Below, one piece after another: positions 1-7,052 of a stretch of 64,000 nucleotides of DNA (position 1 is its first letter; the number at the start of each line of letters is the position of its first letter). This DNA is from Eggerthellaceae bacterium UBA3686 (lineage in GTDB: Bacteria; Actinomycetota; Coriobacteriia; Coriobacteriales; Eggerthellaceae), in contig DFIX01000021.1 of the NCBI GenBank assembly GCA_002371495.1, forward strand, positions 55,131 to 119,130, written 5' to 3'. Below the pieces are notes generated by a model that worked only from the letters and a program-made list of their open reading frames with translations, was not told the DNA's origin and ran no database searches. A program made the position numbers and the translations under genes.

Positions 1-2
1 CG

Positions 3-1034
3 CGACGTATCCCGAAAAACCGCGCCTATGCGCAGCTAATCCTAGAGCCGTACGGAATATCGCTCGAGAACACGAAAGGCATCATCGACATCACGAAAGG
101 CACGTCTATCAACGACTCGTACCTGGTGGTAGCCGAAGACGATCCGATAAGGTTTGCCGAGTGCAACCTGTTCGAAAACGACTTCAACGTGGCGTTGCAG
201 ATTGCAGCTTATTCGGGTGTCGTCTCGCACGATGCGCTGGATTCACGTGGCATTCCAAGCGAGCTCACGGCGAGCGGGTCATTTCCCAAAGCGTGGCGCA
301 TCGTAGACGATAAGCGCATCCTCTACAAGGCTGGCGATGCACGGCTTTCTGCGGCTAAGCGCATCACACCCTATTTGGAACATCTTGCTAGCCAGGTTGC
401 AAAAGCGATGGGGATCAACGCCGTTTCCTATGGCCTTACAAAATGGCGAGGCCAACTGTGCTCGACATGCGAGATCATGAACACGAAAGACGTTTCGTTC
501 GTGCCCATATATGCGGCATTACCCCGATGGAGAATCGCACGCATCGGTCTGGACTCCGCTCTGGAGTTCTTTTACGAAATCTCGCCCACAGCATCAACTG
601 CTTTCGTGACGATGCTCGTATTCGATTCCGTCATCGCAAACAAGGACCGTCACTTCGGCAACTACGGCGTGCTGCGCGACAACGCTTCGGGCAAAGTGCT
701 GGGAATGGCTCCGTTGTTCGACCACAATCTGGCGCTATTCTGCGAAGAGCCCGACTCGAACCTCTCCCTCGAAAACCTCATAGAGGCCGAGAAGCGTTAC
801 GCGTCGGCATTCGGGTCAAATCTGTACGGCCAAGTTAAAGACGTCATGGAACCTTCCCAGATTCCCCTTCTAAAGCGCCTTGAGGACTTCGAATTCTTGC
901 TTGACGACGTGTATTTAAGTTACTCCGATACACATCCTGATGCGGCGGACGCATTTTCGCGTAAACGCCTCGATGCACTGTCCCGTTTCGTTCGTCATAT
1001 GGCTACGATGGCCATTGCTCCATTCAAGGGATAA
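3..1034 (+). CDS. HipA-like kinase, 5' end outside the window
   Basis: The frame is open from base 3 through the stop at 1032-1034, so the N-terminus lies upstream; the GTG at 126 is internal. The C-terminal part has the HipA_C catalytic signature NKDRHFGNYG (about codons 176-185 after base 126), with the conserved Asp and Asn, and a metal-binding PLFDHN further on. HipA-family proteins are serine kinases; the classic one phosphorylates GltX and belongs to a hipBA toxin-antitoxin pair. No HipB-like gene overlaps its 3' end, but an HTH gene follows 220 bp downstream. Segment ITKGTSINDSY just before codon 126 resembles the N-lobe of HipA-like proteins found alone in gut Firmicutes and coriobacteria. 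The substrate is unknown. Confidence 0.75.
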   Translation, partial: RRIPKNRAYAQLILEPYGISLENTKGIIDITKGTSINDSYLVVAEDDPIRFAECNLFENDFNVALQIAAYSGVVSHDALDSRGIPSELTASGSFPKAWRIVDDKRILYKAGDARLSAAKRITPYLEHLASQVAKAMGINAVSYGLTKWRGQLCSTCEIMNTKDVSFVPIYAALPRWRIARIGLDSALEFFYEISPTASTAFVTMLVFDSVIANKDRHFGNYGVLRDNASGKVLGMAPLFDHNLALFCEEPDSNLSLENLIEAEKRYASAFGSNLYGQVKDVMEPSQIPLLKRLEDFEFLLDDVYLSYSDTHPDAADAFSRKRLDALSRFVRHMATMAIAPFKG

Positions 1035-1203
1035 GCAGCCTATTGTCATCATGTAACTGCATATTCTGAACCAAATCTTAATCGACTGCGTCGAAAGCCA
1101 ACTGGTTGCATTAGCTGGCAGCTAATGAATTCAGCGTTGTGCCAGCTTATCATTCCTTCGAACATGGCAACGTTGGACGGGTGTTGGGAACGGGCTTAAT
1201 CGA

Positions 1204-1247
1204 TATACTATGCACGAGGTCAAACCTAGGAAAAGACGGCGGAGGAA
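1204..1247 (+). promoter_or_regulatory. -10 box and ribosome-binding site that set the HTH gene start
   Basis: TATACT at 1204-1209 abuts the ATG at 1210, so a transcript from this box would begin near 1216, past that ATG. GGAGGAA at 1241-1247 sits 7 nt before the in-frame GTG at 1255, which is therefore the better start. No good -35 is visible. Bases 1035-1203 show no other clear feature. Confidence 0.5.
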
Positions 1248-1254
1248 GCGACGC

Positions 1255-1674
1255 GTGAAAGAGCCCCTGACAAACGAGCTTCTTGACGAGCTTCTGGCTT
1301 CCCCCGATCCTGCGGAATTTGCAGACAAGCACAAGATCACGCACCGCAACCTCCCCGACTATTTGCAGCAATTGCTTGACGAGAAGGGGCTTAGTCGTCC
1401 TGCGGTCGTCAGCGCGGCGGGGCTTGACGCTACGTACGGTTACAACATATTCACCGGGATGCGAAAACCCGGTCGCGAAAAGCTGCTTGCTCTGGTGTTT
1501 GCCTTAAAGTGCTCGCTGCAGGAGGCCAACCGCGTGTTGCGTGCCGGTGGCCACAGCGAGCTGTATGTGAAGACGCGGCGTGATGCCATCATCATTTTTT
1601 GTATCGAGCATGGCTATGACCTGATGCGCACGAATGAGGAGCTCTTTAGGTTCGGCGAAGAGACTATCGGATGA
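1255..1674 (+). CDS. Helix-turn-helix (XRE-like) regulator
   Basis: This 139-residue protein begins at a GTG with a strong GGAGG site; the upstream ATG (1210) would add a very basic 15-residue leader and overlaps a -10 box. Residues about 40-100 fit an XRE-type HTH: LPDYLQQLLDEKGLS, then SAAGLDATYGYNIFTGMRKP where the recognition helix is expected, then an ALKCSLQEANRVLRAGG helix. The C-terminal part may be a small effector or dimer segment. It lies directly before a Ser/Thr kinase gene, a pairing I associate with coriobacterial genomes, so it may regulate the kinase or be its substrate. That link is inferred. Confidence 0.7.
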   Translation: MKEPLTNELLDELLASPDPAEFADKHKITHRNLPDYLQQLLDEKGLSRPAVVSAAGLDATYGYNIFTGMRKPGREKLLALVFALKCSLQEANRVLRAGGHSELYVKTRRDAIIIFCIEHGYDLMRTNEELFRFGEETIG

Positions 1675-1788
1675 CCGACGCAATGAGGCCGGTGGCGAGA
1701 TTTGCGCATCGCCGCAAATGTGCCTGGCAATCAGGCGAATCAGTCGGCGCAATTAAGCAGCACTTCGCCCCTCTGGTACCATAGCCTC

Positions 1789-3372
1789 ATGGAAAATGAC
1801 GAGCTTGCACAACACCTGGAATCGCTAAAGCGCGAAGATTGCTACCGCGTGGAAACGACGCTGAAGCAGTCGTCGGTCGAAACGACCCAGCGCGTGTATT
1901 TCGGCGGGGCAAACGGCGCCGAAAGCGGACCCTACATTAGGAAGTTCATCAAACAGGGCGTCGGCTTGGGGCTTGCCTACAAGCGCATATACGAGGCGCA
2001 GCGGGCGGGCAAGCGGTTCAAGTACCTGCCTGACATAATCGAGTGCTATTCGCGCGACGAGACCATGGTGGTCGTAATGGAGTGCGTCAGCGGGCAGACG
2101 CTGCAGGAGTTCGTTTATGAAAACGATCCTTCGCTCGAGCTTGTCGCCAGGGTTTTCCCGATGCTGTGCGATGCGGTCGCCGAGCTGCATACCGAGTTCG
2201 AACCGCCCATCATCCACCGCGACCTCAAGCCTTCGAACATTCTTTTGACGGGACAGGGTCTTTGCCTAATTGACTTCGGCATATCGCGTGAATATCGCGA
2301 AGGCGCCGATGCCGACACGACTCGTTTTGGCACGCGGGAATTCGCCCCGCCCGAGCAGTATGGATTTGGCCAAACGGGGGTCTATTCAGATGTGTATTCC
2401 TTGGGCATGATACTGTTCTTCTGCCTAACCGAGCAAATCCCCGATACCCAGGCTCGCAATGCGGGTTTCCGCAACCCCCGCATTCCCGAGCTCGTGCGTC
2501 GGGTCATTGCCAAGGCGACCGCGCTCGATCCCCAAGAGCGATTCGGTGATTCGCGCGAACTCAAGATCGCCCTTGCAAATGCTCTCAAGGGCTGTGCTGA
2601 CGCTAAACCGAAAGCGTCAAGGGTTGAAAGCCCCAAGCCAACGCGGGGCGGCAGAAGAAGGTGGGCCGCTGGGGTCGCGGCGGTTCTTGCGGTTGCCTGC
2701 ATTGGTGTGATTTGCCTTATTGCTTTTGGGGTTGGGGACAATGCGGCTTCTATGGCCGAAATGTCGCAGGCGAGCCCAGCTGAAGGCGCCAGCGCGCAGG
2801 CCGCTTCTGCGGGTTCGGACGAAGACGATGGGCTTGGTGAGCCGACCGTGGCGGACATCGCTGCGGACATCCAGGGCCCTTCGGCGCAGAAGGACGGATT
2901 CGACCCTGCTACGAATTTCACTGTTACGGTTACGGGCGTTGAGTTTCAGGTGCCGAGCTATTTCAAGGCGCGCACGTCGGTTTCCGAAGACGGCACATCT
3001 GAGTATTACTATGCGGAGTCCGGTTCGTCGGTGGCAATGATTATGACGAGCGAAAACCCCGTGGATGAAATATCCGCCGACGGGGACTTCGCCAAATACA
3101 AGGATGAATATGTGCAAGGCATTATGGAATCCGGCGAAGCCTTTCAGGAAATCACCGCCCAAACGGACTACGAGCTTGCGGGAAAGACCGCTCGCATCGT
3201 CACTTTCCGTGGGCAGGTCGGGGATATCCCCCTGACGTCCAAGGCCGCGTTCTTTTTTGAAGCGGGTTCGCCCGTTGTCGGCGCAATCGTTTTCGGCCAG
3301 ACGGACAATACCCAGTTCGACTATTCGCGCGATTTCGCCAAGGTCGTGACGTCCGCCAAGGCAAAATGGTAA
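1789..3372 (+). CDS. Membrane-anchored Ser/Thr protein kinase with extracellular domain
   Basis: Protein of 527 residues. The kinase domain (about 1-270) has the catalytic loop HRDLKPSN (143-150), the DFG motif (162-164) and the activation segment GTREFAPPEQ (181-190). The candidate beta-3 lysine is in YIRKFIK (49-55); the glycine-rich loop is poor (YFGGANGAESG), so the N-lobe is divergent. A basic stretch and one membrane helix follow at about 290-312 (VAAVLAVACIGVICLIAFGV), then a Ser/Ala-rich linker and an extracellular domain of about 130 residues. It probably relays an envelope signal, but the ligand is unknown. I prefer the ATG at 1789 over a TTG at 1702. No Shine-Dalgarno is visible, and TACCAT at 1777-1782 is placed for a leaderless mRNA. 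Confidence 0.85.
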   Translation: MENDELAQHLESLKREDCYRVETTLKQSSVETTQRVYFGGANGAESGPYIRKFIKQGVGLGLAYKRIYEAQRAGKRFKYLPDIIECYSRDETMVVVMECVSGQTLQEFVYENDPSLELVARVFPMLCDAVAELHTEFEPPIIHRDLKPSNILLTGQGLCLIDFGISREYREGADADTTRFGTREFAPPEQYGFGQTGVYSDVYSLGMILFFCLTEQIPDTQARNAGFRNPRIPELVRRVIAKATALDPQERFGDSRELKIALANALKGCADAKPKASRVESPKPTRGGRRRWAAGVAAVLAVACIGVICLIAFGVGDNAASMAEMSQASPAEGASAQAASAGSDEDDGLGEPTVADIAADIQGPSAQKDGFDPATNFTVTVTGVEFQVPSYFKARTSVSEDGTSEYYYAESGSSVAMIMTSENPVDEISADGDFAKYKDEYVQGIMESGEAFQEITAQTDYELAGKTARIVTFRGQVGDIPLTSKAAFFFEAGSPVVGAIVFGQTDNTQFDYSRDFAKVVTSAKAKW

Positions 3373-3405
3373 AAACAACCCCGTTTCTTGGCATCGGCGA
3401 ACAAG

Positions 3406-3449
3406 GTGCAAAAGTGCCATAGTATAAAAGGGTCTGACCCTTTTGCACG
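3406..3449. repeat. REP-like palindrome, variant copy
   Basis: The central AAAAGGGTCTGACCCTTTT (3426-3444) is a perfect palindrome sharing its core with the copies at 5975, 35576 and 50418. GTGCAAAAG at 3406-3414 can also pair with CTTTTGCAC at 3440-3448. It lies between the convergent kinase and LysR genes and could act as a two-way terminator. Confidence 0.7.
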
Positions 3450-4373
3450 TTAGCCAGCAGCTTGCACGCTGGGGTTCTCGGCGATGACCTTGTGAAGCTC
3501 GTCGATGTAGCGCAAAAGGAGTGTGCCGGGGCGGCGCTCGTTGTGCATGACATAGCCCACCTGCATGCGCTCGTCTACGTCGAGCGGGATGGCCACGATG
3601 CCCGAATGCATTTCGCTCGAGAGAACGCCAGTCGATATCGTATATCCGTTGAAGCTGGTCAGAAGGTTGGTCAGCGTGCCGCGGTCCGAGAAGCGGATGT
3701 TGCGGTCGCTGCGAAGGTAACCGAAGGGCTCCTCGGAATAATAGAACGAGTTGGTTTGTCCCTGTTCGAAGGAATAGCGCGGGTATGGCGCCAAATCTTC
3801 GAGCTTGACGATGCTGCGCCCTGCAAGCGGGTGGCCTTCACCTACGAACACGTGCACGTGTGCGTCGAACAACGGGAAGAAAGTCAAATCCGCATCGGCC
3901 AAAGCTTTTTTCAGCACCCGCGAGTTGAAGCTATCGAGGTACAGCACGCCGATATCGCTTCGGAACGTGCGCACATCGTCGATGATCTGGCCCGTAGCGC
4001 ACTCGCGCAAGATGAAGTCGTACTTATCGGATGCACACCCTTCGGCCACGTTTATGAAAGCCTGCAAGCTGAAATAGTAGTGCTGAGTCGAGACTGCTAG
4101 GCGCATGTATTCGGTGCGACCGCGTGCATAGCGCGCTTCCATCATATCGGCTTGTTCGATAACCTGTCGAGCGTAACCGAGCAGTTCCGTGCCGTCGTTC
4201 GTAAGCGTCACACCGCGGTTGCTGCGTGTGAAAATCGTGATTCCAAGCTCGCGTTCGAGTTCCTTTATGGCAGTTGATAGGTTCGATTGCGAAACGTAGA
4301 GATTTTGAGCAGCGGCGTTGATCGAGCCGTGCTCGCTGATGGCGATAAGATATCTGAGCTGTTGGAGAGTCAT
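3450..4373 (-). CDS. LysR-family transcriptional regulator
   Basis: Protein of 307 residues, the usual LysR length. The N-terminus MTLQQLRYLIAISEHGSINA, then LYVSQSNLSTAIKELE and a Thr-Arg-Ser wing, is a standard LysR winged HTH; the rest is the periplasmic-binding-protein-like effector domain. I chose the ATG at 4371-4373 because it begins exactly at the HTH and an upstream in-frame start adds only 10 odd residues. It is divergent from an acyl-CoA ligase across an intergenic region with repeated CGATATC boxes, so it probably controls that operon and itself. Its effector half is clearly similar to the HTH-less protein at 6048-6698 (STQHYYFSLQAF versus SGQHYLFNVQTF; FNGYTISTGVL versus LNGYTITSGIL). 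Confidence 0.9.
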   Translation of the reverse strand: MTLQQLRYLIAISEHGSINAAAQNLYVSQSNLSTAIKELERELGITIFTRSNRGVTLTNDGTELLGYARQVIEQADMMEARYARGRTEYMRLAVSTQHYYFSLQAFINVAEGCASDKYDFILRECATGQIIDDVRTFRSDIGVLYLDSFNSRVLKKALADADLTFFPLFDAHVHVFVGEGHPLAGRSIVKLEDLAPYPRYSFEQGQTNSFYYSEEPFGYLRSDRNIRFSDRGTLTNLLTSFNGYTISTGVLSSEMHSGIVAIPLDVDERMQVGYVMHNERRPGTLLLRYIDELHKVIAENPSVQAAG

Positions 4374-4375
4374 GA

Positions 4376-4449
4376 CGATATCGTATATGAATACCAAGGT
4401 CAACGATTTATCGTTTATTCGATATCGTGATATCTATAAAATCGATATC
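4376..4449. promoter_or_regulatory. Repeated CGATATC(G) boxes, candidate LysR operators
   Basis: CGATATCG occurs at 4376-4383 and 4420-4427 and CGATATC at 4443-4449, with a looser half-site CGATTTATCG near 4404. The stretch is AT-rich in a GC-rich genome and lies between the divergent LysR and ligase starts. LysR proteins bind pairs of short dyads in such gaps. The assignment is inferred from position and repetition. Confidence 0.5.
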
Positions 4450-4590
4450 TAGAGATAAGAAGCGTGAACGACCGATTGGCTTGCGTTCAAAGTGCCAGGG
4501 TGGTTTTATAAACAAGCTGCAAAAAACGGGAGGGCGTTTGTCGCCGTTCCCAGATACGTTTGTCAATGCCGGCGAATTAGAGGAGGCCCT

Positions 4591-5985
4591 ATGGCGAAGA
4601 AGAACCTGCCTTACGATGAGAAATACTACGATCGCGAAGTCGAGACCATGCCGCGTCCCGAGCTCGAGAAGCTCCAGCTCGAGCGGCTGAAAGAAGAACT
4701 GCTCTGGTCTTACGAGAACAGCGCGTACTACAAGCGTACGTGGGATGAAGCGGGTATCGACCCTCATATCGAGTCGCTCGAAGACCTGCAGAAGTTTCCA
4801 TTCATCAACAAGCAGACCGAGCGCGATTGTCAGGGCGTCGGCAGCTTTTTCGGCGAGCTGTGCTGCGTGCCCGAGGATGACGTGGTTTACATGGCAACGA
4901 GCTCGGGCTCGACTGGCGTGCCCACGATGTCGCCGTTCAGCCAGCATGACTTCGATGAGTTCATGCATGCCGAGGCGCGTCTGTTCTGGCAGACGGGCAT
5001 GCGCCCCAACGACCGGTATCTGCACGGCATGAATTTCGCCTTGTATGTTGGCGGTCCCTGCGTCATCGGCGCCCAAGAGCTCGGCGCGTTGGGCATTTGG
5101 GTTGGCGCCGTTCCCTCCGACCGTCTGCTGTGGGCCATGAAACACTACCAGCCCACGCACTTCTGGTCGTCGCCCAGCTACGCATGGCTGCTCGGCCAGA
5201 AGGCAATCGAAAAGGGCTACGATCCCAAGGTCGATTTCGCCAACCTGCGCACCATCATCATCTCGGGTGAGCCGGGCGGCTCGATCGAGACCACGCGCAA
5301 GGCCATCGAGGACATCTGGGGTGCGAGCGTCTATGACTTCTTCGGCCTCTCCGACATCTATGGGGCCTGCGCAGGCATGTGCGAGTACAAGAACGGCCTG
5401 CATATCATCGAAGACCAGATTCTGGTCGAGGTCGTCGACCCCGTCACGCACGAGGTGCTGCCCGACGGCGAGAAGGGCGAGCTCGTGTACACGACTCTGA
5501 CCAAGCGCAGCCGTCCGATGATCCGCTTCGCCACTGGCGACATCGGTTGGGTCAACCGCGAGACCTGCGAGTGCGGCCGCACCCATGCGCGCATCCACAT
5601 TTCGGGCCGCAAGGACGAGATGTTCATCGTCAGCGCCGTCAACGTGTTCCCCTCTGACATCGAGCACGTGGTGCGCAAGGACAAGGGTTTGTCGGGCGAG
5701 TACCGCATCCGCGCCTACGACGAGAACCACACCACGAAGTACGAGGTCTCGGTCGAGCGCGTGTTCGGCAGCGACGAACCGTTTGACCAGATTGCGGCAC
5801 GCGTCGAGAATGCGCTGAAGACCCATACGGGCGTGCGCCCGGCGCGCGTCATCGTGTTCGACACCGACAAGCTGGGCGCTTCGGGCGAGCACAAGGTCAA
5901 GCGCTTCATCGACGAGCGCACCTCTACCGCCGAGGCCGTCGAGGTCTTGCACGAGGCTCAGGAGCATGCCGCTAAAAATGTGTAA
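4591..5985 (+). CDS. Acyl-CoA ligase of the phenylacetate-CoA ligase (PaaK) family
   Basis: Protein of 464 residues, about the usual PaaK length. The AMP-forming signature is ATSSGSTGVPTMSPFS near residue 105; FFGLSDIYGA, RFATGDIGW and a CECGR segment follow, with the C-terminal catalytic Lys in GEHKVKRFID. Such enzymes adenylate an aryl or other carboxylate and transfer it to CoA; the substrate cannot be read from sequence. The start is ATG 4591, set by AGGAGG at 4581-4586; the frame is open upstream but that part (from 4492) is not protein-like. The last codons, Asn-Val-stop, come from the palindrome at 5975. It is probably under the divergent LysR. Confidence 0.85.
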   Translation: MAKKNLPYDEKYYDREVETMPRPELEKLQLERLKEELLWSYENSAYYKRTWDEAGIDPHIESLEDLQKFPFINKQTERDCQGVGSFFGELCCVPEDDVVYMATSSGSTGVPTMSPFSQHDFDEFMHAEARLFWQTGMRPNDRYLHGMNFALYVGGPCVIGAQELGALGIWVGAVPSDRLLWAMKHYQPTHFWSSPSYAWLLGQKAIEKGYDPKVDFANLRTIIISGEPGGSIETTRKAIEDIWGASVYDFFGLSDIYGACAGMCEYKNGLHIIEDQILVEVVDPVTHEVLPDGEKGELVYTTLTKRSRPMIRFATGDIGWVNRETCECGRTHARIHISGRKDEMFIVSAVNVFPSDIEHVVRKDKGLSGEYRIRAYDENHTTKYEVSVERVFGSDEPFDQIAARVENALKTHTGVRPARVIVFDTDKLGASGEHKVKRFIDERTSTAEAVEVLHEAQEHAAKNV

Positions 5986-6013
5986 AAAGGGTCAGACCCC
6001 TTTTACACATTTT
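5975..6013. repeat. REP-like 39-nt palindrome overlapping the ligase stop codon
   Basis: AAAATGTGTAAAA pairs with TTTTACACATTTT around a GGGTCAGACCC centre. The stop codon TAA of the ligase (5983-5985) lies inside the left arm, so the protein ends Asn-Val. The same arms occur at 35576-35614 and 50418-50452. It also looks like a terminator before the next gene. Confidence 0.85.
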
Positions 6014-6047
6014 GCTAGAGAAAGACGATGAAAGAACGGAGCGAACT

Positions 6048-6698
6048 ATGGCTCAATTTGCAGTATCCGGTCAGCACTACCTGTTCAATGTGCAAACGTT
6101 TGCCAGCATCGTGCTGGCAAACGGCGGCGACGAATACGATTACGCTTTTCGTGACCGCACTACGCAAGGAGTGATCGACGACGTGGCGGCGGGCGAGAGC
6201 GAGCTGGGCGTGCTCGTGGAGACGACGCGCACGGCCGAACAGCTCGAGGCGGCCTTCGATGCCGCAGGCCTTGAGTTTGTGGAGCTAATTCAGTCGACAC
6301 CGCGCGTGGCCATGCCCGCCACCCATCCGCTGATCAACGCCACAAGCCTGACGTTGGACCAGCTCGATGACTACCCCTACATTTACTTTGAGCAAGAAGA
6401 GAATGCACCTGAATACTTCGCCGAAGAGGCGCTTGCCGACGAGACGCGCCACAAGTCCATCGCATGCACCGACCGCGCATCGCTCTCGGAGCTTATCGTC
6501 GCGCTTAATGGTTACACCATCACGAGCGGCATCCTTGTGGGCATTTCCGACGGCAAGGGCCTGGCAACTGTGGCCCTGGACACCGACGTGAAGCTTCACC
6601 TGGGCTACGTGGCCAAGAAAGGCGCCGAGCTTTCCGAGACCGCGCAGAAGTTCGTGACCAAGCTCGAAGCCAACCTCAAGCGTTACGCCAAGTTCTAG
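6048..6698 (+). CDS. Stand-alone LysR-type effector-binding domain without HTH
   Basis: Protein of 216 residues that matches only the effector-binding half of LysR regulators. It begins MAQFAVSGQHYLFNVQTF, exactly where the effector domain starts in the LysR protein at 3450-4373, and keeps ALNGYTITSGIL and LGYVAKKG. No winged helix is coded in any frame upstream, where the ligase and a palindrome lie. The ATG at 6048 is preferred over a TTG at 6012 inside the palindrome. Same strand as the ligase, 62 bp apart. It may bind the same ligand and modulate the full-length regulator by forming mixed oligomers, or serve as a small binding protein. It looks intact, not decayed. Confidence 0.8.
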   Translation: MAQFAVSGQHYLFNVQTFASIVLANGGDEYDYAFRDRTTQGVIDDVAAGESELGVLVETTRTAEQLEAAFDAAGLEFVELIQSTPRVAMPATHPLINATSLTLDQLDDYPYIYFEQEENAPEYFAEEALADETRHKSIACTDRASLSELIVALNGYTITSGILVGISDGKGLATVALDTDVKLHLGYVAKKGAELSETAQKFVTKLEANLKRYAKF

Positions 6699-6780
6699 TG
6701 GGTTGCGCGCTGCGAAGCCCTGGGGCACCCCGTCTCGGCTTTCAGGCCTGCGCTTTCGTACTTAAAGTACATGGCGCTTG

Positions 6781-6825
6781 TCTCCCCTGACGGGAAGGGG
6801 AGGCTCCCCTTCCCGTCAGGGGAGA
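6781..6825. repeat. Perfect hairpin with 22-bp arms
   Basis: TCTCCCCTGACGGGAAGGGG plus AG (6781-6802) is the reverse complement of 6804-6825, with one base between them. It lies downstream of the stand-alone effector-domain gene and probably stops or stabilises its transcript. Bases 6826-6980 show nothing I can name. Confidence 0.75.
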
Positions 6826-6980
6826 CTCCCCTTCCTATCGCCTTGCTGAGTTGGGGGTGCCGCGGGGCTTCGTGTTTCGTTGCCGGCAAGGCTGGCCAAT
6901 CCGATTGGCAGCATCGGAGCATATTTCCGCCTGCGGCAACGCGGTGGGGGCAATCGTCGGTTTGTCGAATGGCAATAAGA

Positions 6981-7010
6981 GGGGCACCGTACATGAGCGG
7001 TGCCCCTTTT
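6981..7010. terminator. Intrinsic terminator between convergent genes
   Basis: GGGGCACCG (6981-6989) pairs with CGGTGCCCC (6998-7006) and is followed by TTTT on the plus strand. It sits 40 bp from the end of the convergent SPFH gene. Confidence 0.7.
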
Positions 7011-7052
7011 GGGTTCTTCGGCGGCTTTAGGATGGCCGATTGTCGCTATGCG

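Noticed and set aside
4408..5967. 519-codon minus-strand frame opposite the acyl-CoA ligase
   Set aside because: Shadow frame of a clear AMP-ligase gene; no ribosome-binding site or family motif.
6012..6047. TTG start and longer N-terminus for the LysR-domain protein
   Set aside because: It lies in the palindrome at 5975, and the added residues (MLEKDDERTERT) are not LysR-like; ATG 6048 fits the domain boundary.
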